DNA from: Defluviitaleaceae bacterium
Lineage (GTDB): Bacteria; Bacillota; Clostridia; Lachnospirales; WRAX01
Direction of reading: 5' to 3'
NCBI GenBank assembly: GCA_009787945.1
Contig: WQSI01000081.1
Location: 1 to 7,659, forward strand
Length of the DNA stretch: 7,659 nt
A program made the position numbers and the translations under genes. Below the pieces are notes generated by a model that was not told the origin of the DNA, did not search any database, and worked only from the letters and a program-made list of their open reading frames with translations. Each line of letters begins with the position of its first letter. Positions within the stretch are counted from its first letter, which is position 1. This document shows positions 1 to 7,128 of the stretch, in pieces.

Positions 1-2152
1 GGGAAGGGAGAAGTTCTGTAGTGGTATCCCCGCCTGTAGGGGCAAAACTTACCATTTTGCCATCCCGCGGGGGCATTTTAGCAACCTGCACCCCACCTGC
101 ATTTTTGGCGGAATAGGTAGGCAAAATGTCTGTGTTAAAGACAAAATGGCGCATTTCGCCCTTTCTGCCAAGGAATGTTACGGCATAGTTGCGGTGGGAC
201 AATAAATGGTCTGCATAAATCAAAGGCGATTTGTTAGAAATGGCATTAATAAGACGTTTGCGGTTCGTTTGTGTGGCATAACTTGAAAGGGTGACAATGG
301 CGACCTTGCCATTCTCAAAAGCGAATAGCAAATGACCGCTGTAATCCCCCGTTGCCGCCACAAACTGAATTTGCTCTCCCTCATCACTTGAAAGCACGTT
401 GTTGAGATAGCTTCCAAGCTGGCTTGGCTTGTGGTCCTCTAGCTCATGGGCTTTTATTTTGAAACAATTATGATGGGTGCTGAAAAACAGCAAATTGTCA
501 GCATTTTGTGCGGCAGTGGTCTGGATAATTGCATCATCTTCCTTCACGTAAATTGCAGGGTTTGCCCGCAGGCTAGTGTGAGGTATTTTCTTAAAATAGC
601 CCTCACGGGTAAGGTATAGGTTTACGGGATAATCGTCAACAAAAACCACAGGGCGAACAGCAGCAACCTCGCCTTCCACAATTTGGGTTTTGCGCTCTTG
701 ACCAAACTTCTTAATAATCTCCCGCTGTTCCTTGGCGATTATTCCCCCAAGTTTGCTCTCGTCATCTAAAATCCCTTGAATGTCCGCAATTTCTTTGACT
801 AGAGCGTCACGTTCTCCAACCCGCTTTAACAAATACTCTTTATTAAGATTGCGCAGACGAATTTCCGCGATATATTCAGCTTGGATTTTGTCAATACCAA
901 AACCATCACACAAATTAGGGATAACCTGCCGCTCTTTTTCCGTTTCACGTATTATTTTAATAGCTTTATCAATGTCAAGCAAAATTTTGGCAAGACCTTC
1001 TAGCAAATGGAGCTTCTCTTCGTTTTTCTCCAAGTCAAATCCAAGGCGGCCAAGAATACACCTTTTGCGGAAGGCTATCCAGTGCAATAAAATGTCTTTA
1101 ACGCCCAGGGTCATGGGTCTGCCGTCTATCAACAGGTTAAAATTGCAGGAAAAGCTGTCCATTAGCGGAGTTGCGGCGAACAGCCGTTGCATAAGGGTTT
1201 CAGGGTCGGCAGACTTTTTAATGTCAATGGCAATTTTTAAGCCCTTTAAATCTGTTTCATCCCGCACATCGGTAATCTCTTTAAATTTGCCAGACTTTAC
1301 CAAAGAATGAATTTTGTCAATAATGGCTTCAATTGTGGTGGTGTAGGGGATTTGTGACACTTCTATGCAATTATTGTCCGCGTCAAAACTCCAAACAGAG
1401 CGAAGCTTGAAACCTCCGCGCCCAGTGGCGTAAATATTCGCCATTTCGGTTTTACTGTACAGAAGCTCCGCCCCTGTCGAAAAGTCAGGGGCTTTTATAT
1501 CCTCCGCCACATCATGGTCGGGATTTTTCAGCAAATTGATGACAGCGGTGCAAACTTCCTCCAAATTAAAGGAGCAAATGGAGCTTGCCATGCCCACGGC
1601 AATCCCCGTATTTGGCGTTACAAGAAGGTTGGGGAAGGTGGTGGGCAGAAGCACAGGCTCTTTTAATGTGCCATTGTAATTGTCCACAAATTCCACAGTG
1701 TTTTTGTCAATATCTTTAAAAATTTCGCCGCAAATAGGGGCAAGGCGCGCTTCGGTGTACCTGCTTGCCGCATATGCCATGTCACGGCTGTACACCTTGC
1801 CGAAGTTGCCCTTGCTGTCCACAAAAGGGTGCAAAAGGCTTTCGTTGCCGCGGGTTAGGCGCACAAGGGTTTCGTAAATTGCACCTTCACCGTGGGGGTT
1901 TAGGCGCATTGTTGTTCCTACCACATCTGCAGATTTGCTGCGGTTGCCCGTCAGCAAGCCCATTTTGTACATGGTATACAAAAGTTTGCGGTGGGCAGGC
2001 TTAAACCCGTCAATCTCGGGGATTGCACGGGAAACAATAACGCTCATGGCGTAAGGCATGTAGTTGCTTTCAAGGGTTTCTAAAATACCCTGCTGTATTG
2101 GCGGGGCTTCCTCGTATATGGTTACTTCTCTGGCTTTTTTGCGCTTTGACAT
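1..2152 (-). CDS. Type IIA DNA topoisomerase subunit A (ParC/GyrA family), 3' end cut by the window edge
   Basis: This is the DNA-cleaving and rejoining subunit of a type IIA topoisomerase, which works with an ATP-hydrolysing B subunit (not in the window) to pass one duplex through another. The frame is open for 717 codons with no stop and leaves the window at base 1, so only the C-terminus is missing. The breakage-reunion domain is clear: IPEIDGFKPAHRK near residues 44-56, NPHGEGAIYE at 85-94, GNFGKVYSRD at 115-124, and the catalytic Arg131-Tyr132 in AASRYTEARL (Tyr codon at 1757-1759). GIAVGMA at 183-189 contains the DNA-intercalating Ile. A coiled-coil/tower region follows, then a beta-pinwheel-like C-terminal domain from about residue 490. 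I see no GyrA box (QRRGGKG-like) in that domain, which favours a ParC-like enzyme over a true gyrase, but the family is close enough that I give no symbol. The ATG at 2150-2152 is preceded by AGGAG (2164-2168), 11 bases away. Residues at the quinolone positions are unusual: Gly90 and Glu94 stand where E. coli GyrA has Ser83 and Asp87. Confidence 0.95.
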   Translation of the reverse strand, partial: MSKRKKAREVTIYEEAPPIQQGILETLESNYMPYAMSVIVSRAIPEIDGFKPAHRKLLYTMYKMGLLTGNRSKSADVVGTTMRLNPHGEGAIYETLVRLTRGNESLLHPFVDSKGNFGKVYSRDMAYAASRYTEARLAPICGEIFKDIDKNTVEFVDNYNGTLKEPVLLPTTFPNLLVTPNTGIAVGMASSICSFNLEEVCTAVINLLKNPDHDVAEDIKAPDFSTGAELLYSKTEMANIYATGRGGFKLRSVWSFDADNNCIEVSQIPYTTTIEAIIDKIHSLVKSGKFKEITDVRDETDLKGLKIAIDIKKSADPETLMQRLFAATPLMDSFSCNFNLLIDGRPMTLGVKDILLHWIAFRKRCILGRLGFDLEKNEEKLHLLEGLAKILLDIDKAIKIIRETEKERQVIPNLCDGFGIDKIQAEYIAEIRLRNLNKEYLLKRVGERDALVKEIADIQGILDDESKLGGIIAKEQREIIKKFGQERKTQIVEGEVAAVRPVVFVDDYPVNLYLTREGYFKKIPHTSLRANPAIYVKEDDAIIQTTAAQNADNLLFFSTHHNCFKIKAHELEDHKPSQLGSYLNNVLSSDEGEQIQFVAATGDYSGHLLFAFENGKVAIVTLSSYATQTNRKRLINAISNKSPLIYADHLLSHRNYAVTFLGRKGEMRHFVFNTDILPTYSAKNAGGVQVAKMPPRDGKMVSFAPTGGDTTTELLPS

Positions 2153-2176
2153 ATGTATCTCAACTCCTAATTTATT

Positions 2177-2205
2177 ACAATATCACAACTTACCAAAAAA
2201 ATCAA
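2177..2205 (-). promoter_or_regulatory. Weak candidate promoter for the topoisomerase A gene
   Basis: Read on the minus strand, TTGATT (2200-2205) is followed after 17 bases by TATTGT (2177-2182), 4 of 6 matches to the sigma-A -10 box. It would start RNA near 2170, just before the AGGAG ribosome site, giving a very short leader. The nifJ terminator lies directly upstream, so the topoisomerase gene probably needs its own promoter, but this match is poor and AT-rich DNA yields such pairs by chance. Confidence 0.27.
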
Positions 2206-2236
2206 CCCTGTTATTTGAAACTTCCTGCCAAACTAT

Positions 2237-2265
2237 AAAAAAGGGGTGCATACAATATGCACCCC
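2237..2265 (-). terminator. Rho-independent terminator of nifJ
   Basis: A perfect 10-base-pair stem (arms 2243-2252 and 2256-2265, ggggtgcata with tatgcacccc) closes a 3-base loop. On the minus strand it is followed by six T residues (A tract at 2237-2242). It begins 11 bases after the nifJ stop codon. There is no T tract on the other side, so it acts in the nifJ direction only. It separates nifJ from the downstream topoisomerase gene. Confidence 0.9.
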
Positions 2266-2275
2266 TGTAAATTTA

Positions 2276-5200
2276 CTATTGGTTTGCTAAACGCTGGTAG
2301 CTTGCAAGACGACGCTGGGCATCCTTGGAAGCTTGCTCGAAGAGGGCTTCGGCAGCTTCTGGGAAGGCGATTTTAAGGGAGGTGTAGCGACCCTCGGTGT
2401 TAATATAGTCAATAAAGCTCATTGTTGGTGGCTTGCTGTCTAGTTGGAAGGGGTTTTTGCCCTCATCTTCCAAAGCTGGATTGTATCGGTACAAATGCCA
2501 ATAACCTGACTCTACAGCGCGCTTCATTTGGTCTTGGGTGTTTTGCATGTCTATCCCCTGGGCGATGCAGGGGGCGTAGGCGATGATTAAGGAAGGGCCG
2601 TCGTGGGCTTCCGCTTCCAACATTGCCTTTAGCAGCTGGTTGCGGTCTGCGCCCATGGCAACCTGCGCCACATAAACATAACCATAACCCATTGCCATCA
2701 TGCCCAAATCTTTTTTGCGGATGCGTTTGCCAGCGGCGGCAAATTTAGCAATTGCAGCAGTGGGAGTGGATTTGGAGGATTGACCGCCTGTATTGGAGTA
2801 TACCTCGGTATCGAAAACAAGGACATTAATGTTTTCGCCACTGGCAAGAACATGGTCAAGACCACCATAGCCAATATCATACGCCCAACCGTCGCCGCCA
2901 AAAATCCATTGGGATTTTTTTACAAGAATGTCATCATTGTTGCGGATGTGGTTGATAAGGCCGTCAAAATCGTCAATGCCGTCAACGGCTTTGCGCAGGG
3001 CTTCTGTGGCGGTTTTGGACTTCTCACCGTCATTCATGTCTGCAATCCACGCCTTTGCGGCAGATTTTAGGTAATCAGAAGCGGAGATGTGTTCTGCCAC
3101 CTCATTTAAAACATCTGCCATCTTCTCGCGGCGAACGCTGACAGCAAGGTGCATACCCATGCCAAATTCGGCATTATCTTCAAAAAGGGAGTTTGCCCAG
3201 GCTGGACCATGCCCTTTATGGTTGGTTGTATATGGCGTTGACGGGGCAGAAGCACCCCAAATGGAAGAACAACCAGTAGCGTTAGCAATGTACATTCTGT
3301 CACCAAAAAGCTGGGTTGCGAGCTTTGCGTAAGGGGTTTCGCCGCAACCTGCACAGGCTCCTGAAAACTCTAACAACGGGGTTTCGTATTGAGAGCCGCG
3401 AACCGTTGACACGTCAAAAGGATTGTCTTTATGGCTTAGGGATGTTGCGGCATACCACAAAGGCATATCTTTTTCGCAATCGTCAGCAGAAACCATTTCA
3501 AGGGCTTTTTTGCCGCCTTTGCCAGGGCAAACCTTCGCGCAGCTGGTGCAACCCGTGCAATCCAGCGAAGATATGCCCATGTGCAGACGCATATTTTCAA
3601 TACCCTTAACCTCTATGGCTTGGAAGCCTTCTGGCATTTTGCCTTCTTCCTCGCCAGTAACAAGGAATGGGCGGATTACTGCATGAGGGCAAACATATGA
3701 GCAGAAATTACATGCAATGCAATTTTCTGAAACCCATTTTGGAACAAAAGCAGCAATGCCACGCTTTTCATATGCAGATGTGCCTTGTGGGAAAGTGCCA
3801 TCCTCCCGACCTTTAAAGGTTGATACAGGCAAGTTGTCGCCCATATTAGTAACAATAGGCATCACCACATCACCAACGAAATTTCCACAAACTTTGTTAT
3901 TAAACTTGATAAAGTCTGGAGTTTCTTTGGCGGGGTCGGTAAGCTTAGCCCAGTCTGCGGGAACATCAACCTTTGCAAAGCTGTTAAGCCCTGCATCTAC
4001 GGCATTATTATTCATGTCAACAATTTTTTGCCCCCGCTTTTTGTAGGTGTCGGCATTGGCTTGCTTAATATATGTGACAGCCTCGTCAATAGGGATAATG
4101 TTGGCAAGCTTAAAAAACGCCGCCTGCAACACAGTGTTAATGCGGTGACCAAGCCCGATTTCACGGGCAATTTTCCCTGCGTCTATAATATAGAAATTAA
4201 TATTTTTTTCTGCCAAAGCGCGCTTCATGCTGTTTGGCAGGATATTCCCCACGGTTTCGGCAGAGTGGCTAGTGTTTAGAAGGAATGTGCCGCCGTCTTT
4301 AAGGTCGGAAGTCATGTCAAATGTATTAACATAAGATTCCACATGACAACCCACAAAATCCGCTGTTTTTACCAGGTATGGAGAGCGGATTGGCTCATGT
4401 CCAAAACGCAAATGACTTGTTGTCAAGCCGCTTGTTTTCTTACTGTCAAATGTGGAGTAAGACTGGGCATACATGTCCGTATGGTTGCCTATTATTTTGA
4501 TGCTGTTCTCGGCCGCGCCAACTGTACCGTCGCCGCCAATACCCCAGAATTTACAGCTTGTTGTGCCTTCTGGAGTTACATCAATTTCAGCACCAACAGT
4601 TAGTGACAATTTGGTTACATCGTCATTAATACCCACGGTAAATGGGGTTTGTGACGCACCCCCCAAATTCTCATAAACAGCCAAAATTTGCGCAGGTGTC
4701 ACATCCTTAGAGCCAAGTCCATAACGTCCCGCGATAATGGTGTACTTGTCACCTTTGCCCGCTTGGTGAACCGCCGTGCAAATATCTTGATACAATGGTT
4801 CGCCTAACGCGCCTGGCTCTTTACAACGGTCAAGAACGGCGATTTTAGTGACAGTAGAAGGGATAACCTTCAGAAGATGTTCCACTGAAAAGGGGCGGAA
4901 CAGATGAACGATAACAAGACCGACTTTCTCGCCCTTTGCATTCATATAGTCAACAGTTTCTTTGATTGTGTCAGTTGCAGAACCCATAGCAACAATGATT
5001 CTGTCTGCATCAAGCGCGCCATAATAATTAAACAAACCGTAATCCTTACCTGTAAGCTTGTTAATTTCTCCCATATAATTTTCAACAATACCAGGAACGG
5101 CATTATAAAATTCGTTAGAAGCCTCTTTGGCTTGAAAGAAGATGTCGGGGTTTTGCGCTGTTCCACGTGTAACAGGATGCTCTGGGTTTAACGCTCTTGC

Positions 5201-5821
5201 GCGGAAGTCTTTAATGGCATCATGGTCTGTAATTTTGTGCAAATCGTCATAATCCAAAACCTCAATTTTCTGAATTTCGTGAGAGGTGCGGAAGCCGTCA
5301 AAAAAGTGAACAAAAGGCACACGAGCCTTTAGCGTAGACAAGTGGGCAACCGCCCCTAAATCCATGGCTTCTTGCACATTGCTTGACGCAAGCAAAGCAA
5401 AACCAGTCTGACGAACGGACATAATGTCTGAATGGTCGCCAAAAATAGACAAGGCATGACCCGCCAAAGCGCGGGCAGACACATGGATAACCGCAGGCAA
5501 CAACTGACCCGCCATTTTGTACATATTAGGTATCATAAGCAAAAGCCCTTGGCTTGCTGTGTAGGTGGTGGTTAGTGCGCCTGCTTGTAAAGAGCCGTGC
5601 ATGACCCCTGCCGCACCCCCCTCGGACTGCATTTCTACCACCTTTACGGGCTGCCCAAACATGTTGGTTTTGCCCTTTGCCGACCATTGGTCTGCCATTT
5701 CCGCCATATTAGATGACGGGGTGATTGGGTAAATGCCTGCCACCTCCGAAAAGGCGTAAGAAACATAAGACGCAGCGGTGTTACCATCCATGGTTTGCAT
5801 GTTTTTCGGTTTTTTCGACAT
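2276..5821 (-). CDS. nifJ: Pyruvate:ferredoxin (flavodoxin) oxidoreductase, single-chain, complete
   Basis: This cytoplasmic enzyme oxidatively decarboxylates pyruvate with CoA to acetyl-CoA and CO2, passing electrons to ferredoxin or flavodoxin; it is the central pyruvate-using step of many anaerobes. At 1181 residues it has the normal length for the fused one-chain form. Domains in order: the pyrimidine-binding transketolase-like domain (GIYPITPSS at 29-37, Glu67 in EMQSEGG, SARALAGH at 115-122); the transketolase C-terminal/CoA-binding part (about 260-400); the gamma-type domain (about 420-620); a two-cluster ferredoxin domain with Cys701/704/707/711 and Cys755/758/761/765; and the TPP-binding domain with proximal-cluster ligands Cys823, Cys826, Cys851 and Cys1085. 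The TPP/metal motif runs from GDGWAYDIG (976-984) to NTGGQ (1010-1014). All expected ligands are present. The protein ends near where the extra C-terminal domain VII of the Desulfovibrio africanus enzyme would begin, so it lacks that oxygen-protective tail. The ATG at 5819-5821 has AAAGGAG (5830-5836) 8 bases upstream. It looks monocistronic. Confidence 0.98.
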   Translation of the reverse strand: MSKKPKNMQTMDGNTAASYVSYAFSEVAGIYPITPSSNMAEMADQWSAKGKTNMFGQPVKVVEMQSEGGAAGVMHGSLQAGALTTTYTASQGLLLMIPNMYKMAGQLLPAVIHVSARALAGHALSIFGDHSDIMSVRQTGFALLASSNVQEAMDLGAVAHLSTLKARVPFVHFFDGFRTSHEIQKIEVLDYDDLHKITDHDAIKDFRARALNPEHPVTRGTAQNPDIFFQAKEASNEFYNAVPGIVENYMGEINKLTGKDYGLFNYYGALDADRIIVAMGSATDTIKETVDYMNAKGEKVGLVIVHLFRPFSVEHLLKVIPSTVTKIAVLDRCKEPGALGEPLYQDICTAVHQAGKGDKYTIIAGRYGLGSKDVTPAQILAVYENLGGASQTPFTVGINDDVTKLSLTVGAEIDVTPEGTTSCKFWGIGGDGTVGAAENSIKIIGNHTDMYAQSYSTFDSKKTSGLTTSHLRFGHEPIRSPYLVKTADFVGCHVESYVNTFDMTSDLKDGGTFLLNTSHSAETVGNILPNSMKRALAEKNINFYIIDAGKIAREIGLGHRINTVLQAAFFKLANIIPIDEAVTYIKQANADTYKKRGQKIVDMNNNAVDAGLNSFAKVDVPADWAKLTDPAKETPDFIKFNNKVCGNFVGDVVMPIVTNMGDNLPVSTFKGREDGTFPQGTSAYEKRGIAAFVPKWVSENCIACNFCSYVCPHAVIRPFLVTGEEEGKMPEGFQAIEVKGIENMRLHMGISSLDCTGCTSCAKVCPGKGGKKALEMVSADDCEKDMPLWYAATSLSHKDNPFDVSTVRGSQYETPLLEFSGACAGCGETPYAKLATQLFGDRMYIANATGCSSIWGASAPSTPYTTNHKGHGPAWANSLFEDNAEFGMGMHLAVSVRREKMADVLNEVAEHISASDYLKSAAKAWIADMNDGEKSKTATEALRKAVDGIDDFDGLINHIRNNDDILVKKSQWIFGGDGWAYDIGYGGLDHVLASGENINVLVFDTEVYSNTGGQSSKSTPTAAIAKFAAAGKRIRKKDLGMMAMGYGYVYVAQVAMGADRNQLLKAMLEAEAHDGPSLIIAYAPCIAQGIDMQNTQDQMKRAVESGYWHLYRYNPALEDEGKNPFQLDSKPPTMSFIDYINTEGRYTSLKIAFPEAAEALFEQASKDAQRRLASYQRLANQ

Positions 5822-5877
5822 TCAAAATTCTCCTTTATGTTATGTTTTATTTTGTCAATAGAAAGTCACACAGAGAT

Positions 5878-5906
5878 ATTATAGCAGAAAAAAACCCAGT
5901 GCGCAA
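5878..5906 (-). promoter_or_regulatory. Sigma-A-type promoter of nifJ
   Basis: On the minus strand a perfect -10 box TATAAT (5878-5883) lies 17 bases downstream of TTGCGC (5901-5906), a -35 box matching only the TTG half of the consensus. The spacer contains a run of seven T. RNA would start near 5871, giving a leader of about 50 bases before the nifJ ATG. I see no evident Rex-type operator around it. Confidence 0.6.
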
Positions 5907-5919
5907 GACCTTGGAGAGG

Positions 5920-5948
5920 GAATATTTTTTCGCTTTTTGCAAATAATA
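5920..5948 (+). promoter_or_regulatory. Possible sigma-G-like (forespore) promoter of the SASP-like gene
   Basis: GAATA (5920-5924) is followed after 17 bases by AATAATA (5942-5948), 5 of 7 matches to the CATACTA-type -10 box known for sigma-G of Bacillus; GAATA fits its -35 box. RNA would start about 20 bases before the AAGGAGG ribosome site. SASP genes are normally under sigma-G, which is why I looked for this pattern. The DNA is AT-rich, so a chance match is possible. Confidence 0.4.
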
Positions 5949-5977
5949 ATCCCAAAGATTTTAAGGAGGACGGAATT

Positions 5978-6190
5978 ATGGATGATAAGGACAGAATTGC
6001 TGAAAATAACAAGGAAGCCATGAACAAATTCCGCTATGAAGCGGCGGCGGAGATTGCCCCCTCCCTGTTTTCGGGCTACCCAACAGGAGCGTCTGGAGGA
6101 TTTGGCACGATGAATGGCTTTTCAAGCGGCTATTTGGTGCGGAGAATGATTGAGGCTCAGGAAAAGCAAATGGGCAACCAAGGAAAATAA
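5978..6190 (+). CDS. Small acid-soluble spore protein, alpha/beta-type-like (divergent)
   Basis: This 70-residue protein resembles alpha/beta-type SASPs, which coat forespore DNA, protect it from damage, and are degraded by the GPR protease at germination. Two family segments are recognisable: helix 1, EAMNKFRYEAAAEIAP (13-28), aligns with the family's AL..MKYE.A.EFGV block; helix 2, SGYLVRRMIEAQEKQMG (50-66), aligns with GGEITKRLVAMAEQQLGG. The GPR cleavage point would be Glu25-Ile26. Length fits the family (about 60-75). The linker between helices (29-49) is rich in Gly, Ser and aromatic residues and differs from typical members, so it is a divergent member if it belongs. The ATG is supported by a strong AAGGAGG at 5963-5969, 8 bases upstream, and a terminator follows the stop immediately. 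It is a single-gene unit, divergent from nifJ. The assignment rests on motif memory alone; a generic small spore protein is the alternative. Confidence 0.75.
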   Translation: MDDKDRIAENNKEAMNKFRYEAAAEIAPSLFSGYPTGASGGFGTMNGFSSGYLVRRMIEAQEKQMGNQGK

Positions 6191-6217
6191 AAAAAGGCGG
6201 GATGTTCCGCCTTTTTT
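6190..6217. terminator. Bidirectional rho-independent terminator
   Basis: An 11-base-pair perfect inverted repeat (arms 6190-6200 and 6207-6217, with GGCGG/CCGCC cores) closes a 6-base loop. A run of A on the left and T on the right gives a U tract to transcripts from either direction. It starts at the last base of the SASP-like stop codon and lies 6 bases beyond the stop of the convergent M23 peptidase gene, so one hairpin can serve both genes. Confidence 0.92.
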
Positions 6218-6223
6218 GTTGCA

Positions 6224-7117
6224 TTAATTTATTTTGGTATTCATTACCTCCAGCCCGCGACCCACGTAAACCCGACCCTCACCAACCTCAATAACTTCCT
6301 TTTGCATCCCGCGAGAGTCTGCCAAGCCGTAATTCTCCTTCTCCTCACCAGTGATACCCACAAAAGAAATAGGCAGACCTGACGATACGAAGAAAGATTT
6401 GCTTGATTGTAATTGGAAATGCAAATGTGGCTCGGATGTGTTCCCAGAATTGCCGCATTTGGCGATAACTTGCCCTTGAGTCACCCTGTCACCCTTGCGG
6501 ACGGTGATGCTTCTGGGCAGCAGATGGGCGCAGACGCTAAACTCCCCCTCGGCGTGCTTTATCACCACAAAATTACCGCGTATATCCCAGGTGTCATTGT
6601 AAATTTTAACGCCATTAACGCGGCTGTCACGGTGGCGGCTCTGCACCTTCACCACCACCCCGTCAGCAGGGGCGATAATATCTTGCCCATAACAAAAATA
6701 ACTTTGCAAAGCTTTTGGGTCGCCCTCTAAAGACTTGCCCTTGTTGTCCATAATTATAAAATCATAGGCATATCGCTGCGAAATAATATTCCAAGAATGT
6801 GACATTCCCGCATCCACGCCGCCGTTAAAAACCGTCCACTTTCCATTAAATGGCAAAATATAATCCACTTTGCACTGGTAATTGTCCTTGGAGGGCATTT
6901 TGCCGCGATATTTTATCTTGGCAATCCAATTGCCTGCAATTTGTGCCATAGAAATCCAAAAACTTATGTCCAAAAACATGAAAAGGGCAAGCAAACCAGC
7001 CAAATTAAAAATTGGCGGGAAAAGGTCAATGTTAAACCAGCCAAGCCAGTCCACAAAGGTCAGCCACGCCACACCTAAAAACCCTAACATCCGCGGTATC
7101 ATTAACAAAATTCGCAT
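6224..7117 (-). CDS. Membrane-anchored M23 family (LytM-type) metallopeptidase
   Basis: M23 enzymes are zinc endopeptidases that cut peptidoglycan peptide bridges; some relatives are inactive binding modules. The N-terminus of this 297-residue protein has two hydrophobic membrane segments (about 3-22 and 34-60), the second followed by basic residues, and no cleavable signal is obvious. The M23 domain spans about 85-240: QRYAYDF (114-120, Asp119), IIAPADGVVV (147-156), FVVIKH (183-188), CAHL (196-199, His198), a VRKGDRVTQGQVI segment (206-218) and the hallmark HLHF (231-234, His231 and His233). The canonical first ligand pattern HxGxD is not present: Arg115 is four residues before Asp119. The nearest candidate metal ligand is His107 in GMSHSWN. 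A tail of about 60 residues follows. The ATG (7115-7117) sits 9 bases after the stop of the GerMN gene, so the two form an operon. That partner suggests a sporulation or germination role, but this is inference. Transcription ends at the hairpin at 6190-6217. Confidence 0.92.
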   Translation of the reverse strand: MRILLMIPRMLGFLGVAWLTFVDWLGWFNIDLFPPIFNLAGLLALFMFLDISFWISMAQIAGNWIAKIKYRGKMPSKDNYQCKVDYILPFNGKWTVFNGGVDAGMSHSWNIISQRYAYDFIIMDNKGKSLEGDPKALQSYFCYGQDIIAPADGVVVKVQSRHRDSRVNGVKIYNDTWDIRGNFVVIKHAEGEFSVCAHLLPRSITVRKGDRVTQGQVIAKCGNSGNTSEPHLHFQLQSSKSFFVSSGLPISFVGITGEEKENYGLADSRGMQKEVIEVGEGRVYVGRGLEVMNTKIN

Positions 7118-7122
7118 TATTA

Positions 7123-7128
7123 CCCCCT
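7123..7128 (-). promoter_or_regulatory. Ribosome binding site overlapping the upstream stop codon
   Basis: On the minus strand AGGGGG lies 5 bases before the ATG of the M23 peptidase gene and shares its first two bases with the TAG stop (7127-7129) of the GerMN gene. Ribosomes ending the first gene would uncover or directly reuse this site, which favours coupled translation. The GGGGG core is not the perfect Shine-Dalgarno match, so coupling may matter for efficient expression. Confidence 0.65.

Noticed and set aside
780..1310. A 176-codon open frame on the plus strand.
   Set aside because: It lies wholly inside the intact, clearly homologous topoisomerase A gene on the opposite strand, has no ribosome site of note, and its translation (Ser/Arg-rich) looks like a shadow frame.
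2243..2265. Palindrome considered as an operator or attachment site.
   Set aside because: Its position just after the nifJ stop and the T tract on the minus strand are explained fully by a terminator.
2780..4676. Several plus-strand open frames of about 80-110 codons opposite nifJ.
   Set aside because: All are antisense to a fully conserved 1181-residue enzyme, overlap one another in different frames, and match nothing I recognise.
5853..5858. A perfect TTGACA (minus strand) in the nifJ leader.
   Set aside because: No -10-like box lies 16-18 bases downstream; that position is occupied by the AAAGGAG ribosome site. The TATAAT at 5878-5883 is a better promoter.
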